From Seiridium cupressi (taxonomy: Eukaryota; Ascomycota; Sordariomycetes; Amphisphaeriales; Sporocadaceae): 24,234 nt of DNA. The stretch spans positions 1 through 24,234 of the forward strand of contig JARVKI010000197.1 in assembly GCA_036674765.1 (NCBI GenBank), written 5' to 3'. The notes under the pieces were generated by a model. That model did no database searches, had not been told where the DNA came from, and saw only the letters and a program-made list of their open reading frames with translations. Of the stretch, positions 12,217 to 21,103 are shown piece by piece. Both the position numbers and the translations under genes were made by a program. Every line of letters starts with the position of its first letter. Position 1 is the first letter of the stretch.

Positions 12217-12757
12217 TACATGGGGATCTGGTGATTGATGACATTTGAAAGCGAGCGACTAAAACAAATGCAGGTCCATCACCACCTATCAGGTAAACAC
12301 GGCTTGGCTCTAAGTCGAACTACGGAACATCAATATGGTTCAATCTTGCCCTGACACATCTTGGATCGGAATAGCTAGAATTGTATCTGCCCTAGCAAGG
12401 GCCAGTCCACAAATTCGCTTTCGAGCTCTGGAGTTTTGTTTTGTGAACGTGCCATGGATCTTCTTCTTTTTTTCCCTCCCTTATATGACCGGCGCCCGCA
12501 CGCTTGGCCGTATTCAATATTATGTACATGATTAACGCGATATAAGGTCGTGATAGATTAATTGGTATAATATTTGGTAATTAAACCGTTACAAGAAAAA
12601 GATCTACAAAACCTATTAAGCTTCTACCCACGCAGCCTGAGGGCCAGAGCCCATGGGGCGACCCTTGGCTCACAATCTATTCATCTTTAATCCACTCTCT
12701 GTCGCTTTTGTGCGTAATAGTTGGCAGCACCTCGATGTCCTCTTATGCCTCGACGCC

Positions 12758-12946
12758 ATGGAGACAAAACTTGAGCAACAACACAAAGACATTGATTCGA
12801 TCCAAGCCAAGCCTCATCGAATCAGCACAATCCGACAACAATCACGAACTAGACAACCCCAGACTTCGGTCGAAGCGTTGCAATCTCCAATTAAGATGGC
12901 CATACCACGACAGAACGTGTTCGGCGACTGGCTCAAACCCAAGTGA
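12758..12946 (+). CDS. Possible small ORF, 62 codons, unknown
   Basis: An ATG in a favourable GCCATGG context opens 62 codons, beginning METKLEQQHKDIDSIQ and ending FGDWLKPK. The predicted peptide is basic and Gln-rich, with no signal peptide, membrane segment or domain that I recognise. It lies alone in the JJJ1/SPX-RING intergenic region. An open frame of this size is expected by chance, so this is a weak call kept only because of the start context. Confidence 0.12.
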   Translation: METKLEQQHKDIDSIQAKPHRISTIRQQSRTRQPQTSVEALQSPIKMAIPRQNVFGDWLKPK

Positions 12947-13470
12947 AGCGCCGAGAATAAATTTAGAATGACTGAAGGATTTTGACCTTACTAACCAGCC
13001 TTGCGGGGAAAAACAAATAGAAGTCATTTCGTTAACATGGCGTAAATATAGTGGCTTGGCAGGTATTTTCAGTCGCGGAGATAATTCCGCAAGAATTTAA
13101 ACAGGTCCTCATCCTATTTATTAGTCGGAAGCGACTTGTAGATATGAGGAGAAAGGCTCCGTAGGGGAGTGACGTGCAGCAAACGATGGTTTGCCCTATG
13201 GGGCCGTATAGATGCTATTTTCACAAGGCGTGGGATTCGGCATATATGCATCATAGATATGAATAGATAGGTGCATGCAAGGAATACACAGTTGTACACA
13301 TGCGGTGAAAGGTCGCGTGCCCTTTGCAGCCGGAAAATCACGCCGTGATTGGCCATCCTAGGCAGAGCCGCCGTCTCCAAGCCCGTGGTTCGCTAGCTAC
13401 GCAGACGCTGACTGACATGTGGGCGCCGTTCCCGGGATTTTGGAATAAAATCTAGGCTCGCGCCCCCGGC

Positions 13471-13489
13471 TCACTGTGAGCTACAGTGA
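13471..13489. repeat. Short inverted repeat upstream of SPX-RING gene
   Basis: TCACTGT at 13471-13477 and ACAGTGA at 13483-13489 are perfect inverted copies around a 5-bp spacer. It lies about 305 bp before the SPX-RING start, near where its promoter or leader should be. It could be a dimeric binding site or a weak hairpin, or chance. Confidence 0.5.
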
Positions 13490-13794
13490 CAGTTGGTCCG
13501 AGGAAACTCTAAACTCAAACCATTCATCAGCTTACTTTGTTTGAGCCCTTCTGTTCTGTATTTCGACGCAGCTGGTCTTCGATCATTTTGATTTCTGGTG
13601 TTTCCTATCTCTGTCCCTCGAGACACAAAACACTGGTGATTTCCTGCACACAAGACCGGGCAATGTCCAGTGTATAACCTTCGCGTCCTGTCGATCGGTG
13701 GAGACGGCGCCTGGTGACACCACATTTCGCACCTCCAAATACTATTTGCCATTTCAAGCCTGCTAATCGAGGATTCCGTCAAACGTGGGACGCC

Positions 13795-15306
13795 ATGAAA
13801 TTCGCACAGGAATTCAAGAAGTCCCTTCAGCATGAAGGTCAGTTGTCCAGCTCGTGCCCGGCTGCTATCTGCTCACTCTGAATCAAGGATTTCCCCAGAA
13901 ATGGGTCGACTCGGCCATTCCCTACGGCCAACTGAAGAAGTGCCTGAAGAAGGTCACTCGAGAACTAGAGGAACTCGGCCTGGACAAGGACACGCTAGCT
14001 CAGCTGGCTGCTGACCAGTCTGCTTCCACGGGTCCCTTCAGCAGCCAGCACGGTTGGAAATATGATTTGAATGGAGAGCCTAGCAGGTCGCACCATCTCA
14101 GGCCAAAGTTGACCGTATTCGTCCATCTTCGCAATGGTGTGGCCGTCGACGCTACCCTCTCGCCCTCGACGAGGGACTTTCTCGGCAAGATTGCGTCCGA
14201 GAAGAACAGCGGTGCGGCCTCATCCTCGGACAGCATTGCAGAAGACAGCCCAGAAAGCATGCCTGACGCTTCCAGCGCAGACGAAGGCTCAGAGTCAGAA
14301 GATGGCCAAACATCAGACTCACAAGCGACCCCAAAGGTTCCTCTGTTGGTACGCAAGGTCGAAGTTCCCCTGGTCTTTGACGCAGAGTTCTTCGATATTC
14401 TGCAGACTGATGTGTCGAACCTTGACGTCCTACAAGGCGAGGAGCAGCAGAAGATGAGAGGGGAGATTGTTGCCCTCGGACAGGAGATCGCAAAGGTCTC
14501 CAGACCTTCGAACGGCAAGAGGGCAAAAGATGATCTGGCGAGGTGGCGCGACATATTCGAATTATACCTCGATGCCCGCATCTTCTTCTCCAACCGCGAG
14601 AGCGACCATGGTGCACGGTCGAGCGCCCAGGCCCTCGAGCAGCTGCAGTGGTTCCAGGCCGAGGTCTTGAAGCGGAGGCTGGTCCAGGGACTCAAGCTCC
14701 AACCCAGTCGGGAAGCCTTCAACAAGTTCCTCAATGTCAACGCTCTTCTCCTCCAAAATCTCAAGTTCCAGGAAATCAACCAACTGGCTATAACAAAGAT
14801 TCTAAAAAGTGCGTCCTCTTTCCTCTGAATACCCATCAGCGGTGCTCCGACTAACGGTTACAGAATTCGACAAGAGAACCTCGCTGGGGGTCGCAAAGAC
14901 TTTTCCAGTGGCAGTCCACTCCGAACGACTCCTCGCAGGCAGTGTTGCCAAGGATCTATGTGCGCAGGTATCCAGCGAGGTCATCTCCATGGTCCCTCAA
15001 CTCGACGACTACCTGTGCCCGATATGCTTTGCCATCGCATACTGGCCTATACGACTGGCCTGTGATCATGTGTTCTGCAGTCGCTGTCTGGTCAAGATGC
15101 AGAGGAAAGGGGAGAGGTTCTGCCCACTGTGCCGAGGAGATGTCATCATGAAGGCTGGCGAGGAGAACTTCGATACCGCTCATGCTGCCTTCCTCAAGGA
15201 GTACTTTCCCAAGGAGGTGAAGGAGAAGATACGGGCAAATGAGCTTGAGCGAGGGAAGGAGATCTTTGGGCCGGACTATACAGATAGGCCGTGCTGCGTG
15301 ATGTGA
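13795..15306 (+). CDS. SPX-RING protein, putative E3 ubiquitin ligase with CaaX box
   Basis: The protein joins an N-terminal SPX domain, a sensor of inositol pyrophosphates and hence phosphate status, to a C3HC4 RING finger typical of E3 ubiquitin ligases. Exons are 13795-13837, 13888-14808 and 14864-15306 (468 residues). The first intron (50 bp) ends in an AAG acceptor; the second (55 bp) has a clear CTAAC branch point. SPX hallmarks are KFAQEFKKSL at the start, YGQLKKCLKK near 26-36 and KILKKFDK at 318-325; an acidic Ser-rich insert splits the domain at about 115-155, as in many fungal SPX proteins. RING ligands are C373, C376, C388, H390, C393, C396, C408 and C411. The protein ends CCVM, matching a CaaX prenylation box. 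Substrates are unknown. It is divergent from JJJ1 and only 249 bp from the convergent CGS stop codon. Confidence 0.9.
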
Positions 15307-15555
15307 TTTGAGACCGGAAGCCCGCACTGGCATGTTGTGCCTGCACTCCTCACGGAGAGATGGCGTACGGTTAGGGAAGGACTGGCTAAAGGAGCGGAAC
15401 GAGTCACCTAGATGATACCCCAATTCATGATTAATGAAGTCTTATTTGCTTTTGCTATGGGAAGTCGTCTTGGTATACTGATCCAACGCCGTGGGCATCT
15501 GATGCGGTTCTGCTACGCGTCTTGTTCTCTGATCCTTCTGCCTCAATCAATCCTC

Positions 15556-17473
15556 TTACGATATACTTTCAGTCGCCTTCAGAGCATGGCCAAACACCGA
15601 CTTGAGCTCCTCGGTCTCTTCTAGCCCAACACTGAACCGCAGTAGATTCGGGTCAACACCCAAGCTCTCGGCCCAGTCCAGCTCTTGATAATGCGCCAAA
15701 ATGACGTACGGCGACGAAAGGGTGAAATTGGTGCCAAGACTTGGACCCTTCGCGGTGTTGAGGGCATCGAACGCAGCCACTGCGTGTGCCTTGTCCTTGA
15801 ATGAACATGAAACAAGCCCACCGTAACCACCAGCTGGGATCTTTACTGCCTCAAAGTTTGCACGACTGTCGTTGTGTTTCGGGTAATACACCTTGGTCAC
15901 GCTCGGATGTGCTAGCAGGACCTCGCAAATCGTTTCTGCGTTGGCATTGACCCTGTCGATTCTCGAGATGAAGTCGCGGCTGTTCCTCTCTAGGAAAATC
16001 ACGTCCTCGGCCCAGTATGTATCCTCGAAATCACGACTTAAAGTCTCCTTCAACAAGCTATAATAGTGACCGTTGGGGTTGAGCACCAAGCTGCCGCCCA
16101 TGACGTTGCTGTCTCCGGAGAATATCTTGGTCAGACTGCTGACGACCACGTCGGCGTACGGGAGAACATTCACATTGTGAAATGTGCCGATAGTATCGTC
16201 GATCACGACAGCAAAGTCGTATGTTTCCGCTAGTTGGTGGATGCGTTCTAAATCCGGGCACGTCAGTAAAGGGTTGCCAGGAAACTCGCAGAAGAGACCA
16301 AGGAATTTCTCCCCGTTCTTCAACCGGGCCTCGAGATCATCCAAATCAGCCGAGGATGCGTGACCGTAGAAGATGCAGCCAGGGCCAAACTTCTGCAGAA
16401 TCTTTAGTGTATCAACATAGGGGAAGCCGAAGTTGATGCTCTGGCGGGGTGCACGTGCTTTCAGGAGGGTCTGATGTGCGGTGAAGATGGCGTTCATGCC
16501 GCAGGGGAAGAGATAGACATCGTCCTCCCTGAAATTGGTTACCCCACGGGCATCTGACTGCATGGAAGGAAGGGAGGAGGACAAGTCGATGACCTCAGTA
16601 AGAACACCAGCAATGCGACGTCGGATTGCCGACTTTGCATTCTCGACCAGCGATACGTCAAGGTTTCTCCCGAAACGCTCCTCGAGAAATCTAGAGCTCT
16701 CCATGGCCTCTGTTGCCTCCTCACTTGCGCCGTTCCTCGCATGACTGGAGCCGTTTAGGTGAGCATTGCCGTTAGTAGCATCGATGGATGCGGGGCGCTG
16801 GTATCGGCGTGGGCCACGGCATTTTTGATACGAATGCCGTGGGGATTTGGAAGCCTCAAGGACGAGTAACTCGTCCTTGAACAGGCCATGGCAAAACTCG
16901 GCTCGGCGACTGGACACGCCGTCACCGGAGTGCTGCCAGTACTGCTTTGCCACTGAGAAGGCCTCATTCTTGAAAAGGACGGCCGAGATTGCAGGCCGGA
17001 CCATCTGGAGGGCATCCGAGTGCTTCTGCGTGGAATCCAGGACAAAGTTCAAGACCTCGAGGTGCTCGAGAAGGTCCCCGGATGCTTTCTCGCGGACGAA
17101 CTGAACACATCTTTGCGCTGTCCTCTTGGTCGGGAACAACATGGCCTGCTGCCCCGGCCTCCCGAACTTGGCGACGACATCACTGGCAAAAGCCTGGATG
17201 ACTTTGTGTATGAAGAACCTGAAGTACGGTTAACATCTCCCGCCCCCTTGTTGCCGCTCCCTCGATGCCCCTCACCTGGGATATCCCGTGGTCATCTTGT
17301 CAACGACCCAGGATTCACCCTCCTCATATCCCACATTTGCCTTCCATGTTGGCAGAGATACACTCACGGCCTGCATCCGGTAAGCGAGAGGTCTCGTCCA
17401 GCTCAGTATCAGATGGATGACTCACATGAGCAGTGTCAGGAGGGATCGACTCTCCCAGGTCAAAGGACGGCAT
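15556..17473 (-). CDS. Cystathionine gamma-synthase (PLP enzyme, STR2/met-7 type)
   Basis: PLP-dependent enzyme of the Cys/Met metabolism family that forms cystathionine from cysteine and an activated homoserine, a step from cysteine to methionine. Minus-strand exons are 17473-17426, 17370-17276 and 17218-15556 (601 residues), with introns of 55 and 57 bp. The N-terminal fungal CGS block is [19 protein letters not shown] and TTGYPRFFIHK, followed by [12 protein letters not shown] family-specific insert with Asn/Gly/Ser-rich sequence precedes [10 protein letters not shown]. The PLP region is [11 protein letters not shown] then [16 protein letters not shown], with K412 as the predicted Schiff-base lysine. 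The C-terminal block is [14 protein letters not shown]. Length resembles yeast Str2 (639). A TCACGTGA E-box lies 26 bp upstream of the start and a near-consensus CYS-3 site about 290 bp upstream. MET7 or STR2 are likely orthologue names; I leave the symbol open. Confidence 0.88.
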
Positions 17474-17498
17474 GCTGGCGTCGTACTGTGAGAGCAGC

Positions 17499-17506
17499 TC
17501 ACGTGA
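17499..17506. promoter_or_regulatory. TCACGTGA palindrome, candidate CBF1-type site for CGS
   Basis: TCACGTGA is a perfect palindrome containing TCACGTG, the site bound by the yeast Cbf1-Met4-Met28 complex at methionine genes. It lies 26-33 bp upstream of the CGS start codon, so it may fall within the 5' leader. Functional binding in this fungus is inferred only from motif and context. Confidence 0.35.
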
Positions 17507-17764
17507 GAATGGCACGAAAATCCAGAGAACCGAGCAATGGTAAATATACACCAAGGCGTTGTGGGACAAATACAGTCAGTCAATCTACGTGCGAGACTGG
17601 ACAGACGGGAACTAATCTTAATTGGTCCAACGTTGGAGGGCGTTTGGGTGTCAAGACTCCTTCGGGCAAATTCAAGCAGGGTCTAAAAGCACGCGAATGC
17701 CGGGATCGGACCTGGCAAGTCTAGTGTGACGGCGCCGTCCGAAATCTGGGGCTGCATCGCCGCA

Positions 17765-17774
17765 ATGATGTCAA
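17765..17774. promoter_or_regulatory. Near-consensus CYS-3 bZIP site upstream of CGS
   Basis: ATGATGTCAA matches nine of ten positions of the Neurospora CYS-3 consensus ATGRYRYCAT; only the last base differs. CYS-3 (MetR in Aspergillus) activates sulfur-assimilation genes. It lies about 290 bp upstream of the CGS start, a plausible promoter position. Confidence 0.35.
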
Positions 17775-18154
17775 CGGCAGATGGGAATGTCGCCGTTAGT
17801 GACTTAGCGATCAACATGGACTCCGGGAATTTGACACCCTACGGTAGTAGCAAGCTGCGCGTAATGCGCGACTTCTCAGTGGTCCCCGAGCCCGCCAAGG
17901 CGAGGATGATGCTTCTATTCAACGGTCAACTAAAATGCTTAAATCAAGACCTGGGACCCGCCTTGCTATATCTAGCATGCGGGTCTCGTCGGCGTTGATA
18001 CATAGCAGTTCTACAATAGACTGATAACCCAGCGACTAACATCTCAGGGCTTTGTCCCATTTGCTTGCGCATGCTTGGCCAACACGCCAGCCTGTTCTCA
18101 ACTGTAGTATACACTTCGGACCTGTATTTGAGAGGCGATTATTCCTTCGCAGCC

Positions 18155-19567
18155 ATGCAACCATTGAGCATCAAGCGCGTCGTTATTCCCGCGCGAAACA
18201 ACAAAACCAGATGGGATCTCGAGGTGAAGAACGGCGCTATCCGGACTATACGGCCGTCAGACCAGCAGCAGACGGAGCCCGAAGTCACCAGTGACATGCT
18301 ACTACCCGCCTTGTGCCACCCTCATATACATCTCGATAAACCCTACATCCTCACTTGCAACCATAGTCCATCCAGGCACCATCCCGACTACTCTGACCTG
18401 GCGCCGACGTCTGGTTCATTCGGCGAAGCTCTTACGAACACTTCCGAGGCCAAGAAGCGATACACTCGGGACGACCTCTACATGCGGGGTGCACAGCTAT
18501 TGGCAGCGAGCTATAGGCAGGGTGTGACCTCGTTACGAGCCTTTGTGGAAATCGATCATGTCACGGATACTCTTGCCCTAGAGACCGCCATCAAGCTAAA
18601 GGATGAGTTCGCCCATCTCGTAACGGTGCAGATTTGCGCCTTTGCACAGGACCCTGTTTTCTCGGGTGACTTTGGTGCACAAAACCGAGAGGCGATTCAG
18701 TCTGCTCTCTCGAATTTCGCCCATGCAATTGACGTCTTGGGAACAACGCCGTATGTCGAGAAGGCACGAGAGGCAGCCGCGGAGAATATCGAATGGGCAG
18801 TCAAGACAGCACTAGCGAATGACCTACACCTGGACTTCCATTTGGATTATAATCTCGAACCTTCCTCGAGTCTACAGCCTCTGACTTACACCGTAATAGA
18901 CGTACTGCAGAAGCATCAATGGGCCAACGAAGCGGACAAATCGAAGACGATCGTTCTGGGCCATTGCACTCAGTTGAGCACAATTTGCGCGTCAGAGCTC
19001 GAGGATCTTGCCGAGAAGATCAAGGAGAGCAAACTTCCGGTTCATTTCGTCGGCCTACCAACTAGTGATCTCTTTATGATGGGTCGCCCGGACTCCGGGA
19101 ATGCATCAAGCAAGCCGCATTCGCGACCACGAGGAACTCTGCAGGTACCTTCCCTCATCAAGAACTACGGGCTATCCGCCTGTCTGGGTGTGAACAACGT
19201 TGGCAACGCCTTCACTCCATTCGGCTCGGGTGACCCGCTGCAGTTGGCATCATGGGGTGTTGGCATATATCAGGCTGGCACTGTAGATGATGCAAGGGTA
19301 CTTTATTCCTGTGTGAGTTGGAGAGCTAGAATAGCTATCGGACTGGAGGTCCTTCATGACGATGGGGATATCGTCGAGGGCGACAACTGGCATCCCATGC
19401 TGTTGGTCAAGAATGAACAAAGCCTGAGCCTTCCTGCCAAGTTGGGCGTTACAAGTATGACAGTGAGGGCAAGGCCAAGGTTTGATTTCAAAGACATGGT
19501 CTGGGATCCGCCGGAGACTCAATCTAGGTCTATCATTGGTAGATTGCCAAAACAATCATCTGAGTAA
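18155..19567 (+). CDS. CodA-like metal-dependent amidohydrolase, substrate unknown
   Basis: A TIM-barrel amidohydrolase resembling bacterial cytosine deaminase CodA. From the ATG at 18155 the single exon encodes 470 residues. This start has a good GCAGCCATGC context and places the family beta-sandwich strand (IKRVVIPARNNKTRWD) at the N-terminus. An ATG at 18071 would add 28 residues, and a probable intron ends at 18047, so the true start is open. Visible motifs: CHPHIHLDKP (H57 and H59 as metal ligands), VTSLRAFVEID, VQICAFAQD (aligning with the CodA substrate-Gln region), DFHLDYN (H229), VLGHCTQLS (H270) and GVNNVGNAF. By eye, the CodA catalytic Glu is Tyr232 and the CodA metal Asp is Asn347. 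A GTAAGT overlaps the TAA stop (19564-19569), so a further short 3' exon is possible. Divergent from CGS. Calling it cytosine deaminase would be unsafe. Confidence 0.82.
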   Translation: MQPLSIKRVVIPARNNKTRWDLEVKNGAIRTIRPSDQQQTEPEVTSDMLLPALCHPHIHLDKPYILTCNHSPSRHHPDYSDLAPTSGSFGEALTNTSEAKKRYTRDDLYMRGAQLLAASYRQGVTSLRAFVEIDHVTDTLALETAIKLKDEFAHLVTVQICAFAQDPVFSGDFGAQNREAIQSALSNFAHAIDVLGTTPYVEKAREAAAENIEWAVKTALANDLHLDFHLDYNLEPSSSLQPLTYTVIDVLQKHQWANEADKSKTIVLGHCTQLSTICASELEDLAEKIKESKLPVHFVGLPTSDLFMMGRPDSGNASSKPHSRPRGTLQVPSLIKNYGLSACLGVNNVGNAFTPFGSGDPLQLASWGVGIYQAGTVDDARVLYSCVSWRARIAIGLEVLHDDGDIVEGDNWHPMLLVKNEQSLSLPAKLGVTSMTVRARPRFDFKDMVWDPPETQSRSIIGRLPKQSSE

Positions 19568-21103
19568 GTACCAACATTACTAACATGGAGTCGGGTTTCT
19601 CAAAAATCGTCTACTGTTCGCCACTGGGACATATTTGGGATACTGACAGGAAGTGGAGGCTTGGGTTGTGAGGATAAGTGCGTAAAGCCGCCCATATCCT
19701 GTTGGTGGACGGCCCAACGTATTTGGCCTTCATGTTGGCGGAGCTTCTTATTTGTAAAAGTGACAGCTGTGCCTCCTGCTGGCGGGCGGAGGGAGGAGGT
19801 GCATTAATGGGCGGCCACTCACAGCAACTGTAGGTTAGCAATGACATAGTACATAGGGAATAATCAGTGACAACTCGGCAGATAAAATATTGTCGGACGG
19901 CCAAGCATGACGGACCCAGTCAGTGAGTGCTGTCGGTATTTTGCTGCGGCCGCGGAGACATGTCGGACGTGGTGCCAACGGGCCAAGAAAGGAGACGGAG
20001 TACAGTGGAAGCTAGGCGCACAAGGAGAATTCGAAAGCCCGAAGACGGGGCGAGAAGAATATTTCCAGAAGGAGAGAATGAAGGGAGCAAAGACGGAGGT
20101 AAGATTTGGCCCACCTAATTTTGACCCTGGCATGAGGAATCAAATGCGGACCTAGTGCGGATCTGATTACGGGCGGCTCGCTTGTGAGAGCCAAAGAGGT
20201 GAGTTCCGAGGATCTGATAAAACCTCCAAGTGGGTACAGCGCGACAACAAGCACCTGTACTTAGATGCATGGGACAACTGGGTAATGTAGAACAACAGAC
20301 AGCAGTGCTTTTCCGCTGAAAGGAGTCTGTTGTTGGCCGATGCAAAGGAGAGCAAGGCACCAACAAGACTGGGATGAGGCACTGTATATACCGGGCTGCG
20401 TGTAGATCATAGGGAAACGGGAAACCTTAATACATACGTACGAGGTAGTCACTCCAACGCAGACGCCGGCATTTCCGAGTGACAGCCAAACAGTCCGACA
20501 GGCAACGGGCGAGGGAAGTGAAGCCCGAAAAGCAAAAACCGAAGACGAGCGGCCACGGCTTTTTGCTGCAAGGAGAAGTCTGTCAATGACCGGAGAGTGA
20601 CAGTCGCGGTCGCGCTCCCCACATTGGCTAGAGCAGCATTAAAGAAGCGCCAGATCCCTGCCACCGACCTCCGAATTGCGCTGGTCGAAAAGTTATCCAA
20701 CTACGTCCTCGATCTCCAAGATTTTCCACGGGCCCCTTCGCCGCGACACCGTGATTGTGCAGAGCGTCCCCCTTTCGTGTGCGACACGACTATCCAGCCT
20801 CAGCCCCCGTCGCCATTGAGCTTTGCAAAGACTGCGAGCTTTGCCCGACCAACCCAACGCCCATCAGCTTAGAGCGAGGCCCGAGCTTCCGTGCCTGTCG
20901 TCGCCGACCGCCAAATCTCGCATCTCAGCCCGGCCGGAACTCGATCCCACAAAGCCTCTGCTGCACAGCTGCACAGCTGCATCAAGATCCAGCCAGGCCT
21001 AAACCTGCGGGCGCGCGACAACCTCAAACCCGTCGACCCCCTCCCAAAAGCAACCCTGGCGCTGTCTCAATCCTTCGGCGAGGCCACTGAAGCTGTGGCC
21101 AAG
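19568..21103. promoter_or_regulatory. Intergenic region upstream of mitoferrin
   Basis: The 1.54 kb lies between two plus-strand genes and should hold the amidohydrolase 3' end and the mitoferrin promoter and leader. It contains GATA-type motifs (AGATAA at 19880-19885; ATCTGATTA at 20161; ATCTGATAA at 20212), a purine-rich stretch at about 19980-20110, and a short CTGCACAG repeat at 20961-20976. The last ~350 bp are C-rich and leader-like. Overlapping frames between 19611 and 20872 show no domain and are not called. Confidence 0.5.
20161..20220. promoter_or_regulatory. Candidate iron-responsive GATA site pair (SreA/SRE type)
   Basis: ATCTGATAA at 20212-20220 matches exactly the ATCWGATAA motif of the fungal iron-repressor GATA factors (SREA/SRE/URBS1 family). 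A near copy, ATCTGATTA, lies at 20161-20169, 51 bp away in the same orientation. They are about 0.9 kb upstream of the mitoferrin start, a gene type repressed by SreA in Aspergillus. Binding is inferred from sequence only. Confidence 0.4.

Larger units (their letters stand above)
11855..13794. promoter_or_regulatory. Divergent JJJ1/SPX-RING intergenic region
   Basis: The 1.94 kb contains both promoters. It includes an AT-rich island at about 12520-12620, a CACGTGGG E-box at 12209-12216, a 7-bp inverted repeat at 13471-13489, and a C/T-rich stretch before 13795 that is probably the SPX-RING leader. A 62-codon frame at 12758-12946 is listed separately with low confidence. I see no transposon ends or tRNA. 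Confidence 0.5.
17474..18154. promoter_or_regulatory. Divergent CGS/amidohydrolase intergenic region
   Basis: This 681 bp carries the CGS promoter elements listed separately. It also contains a convincing 3' intron end (CGACTAACATCTCAG, ending at 18047), which suggests that the amidohydrolase transcript has an upstream exon. The donor is not clear: GTAAAT at 17540 and GTAGTA at 17842 are weak candidates. The plus-strand frame at 17726-17998 has no recognisable domain. A TGATAA GATA-type core occurs at 18022-18027. Confidence 0.5.

Noticed and set aside
12520..12620. AT-rich island as a RIP-mutated transposon remnant
   Set aside because: Only about 100 bp, with no terminal repeats, target duplication or recognisable transposase/reverse transcriptase fragment.
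14000..14836. Minus-strand 278-codon frame
   Set aside because: It is antisense to the SPX-RING second exon, whose spliced frame contains all SPX hallmarks.
17726..17998. 90-codon plus-strand frame as a first coding exon of the amidohydrolase
   Set aside because: No good donor joins it to the acceptor at 18047 and the sequence shows no amidohydrolase feature; left as unassigned.
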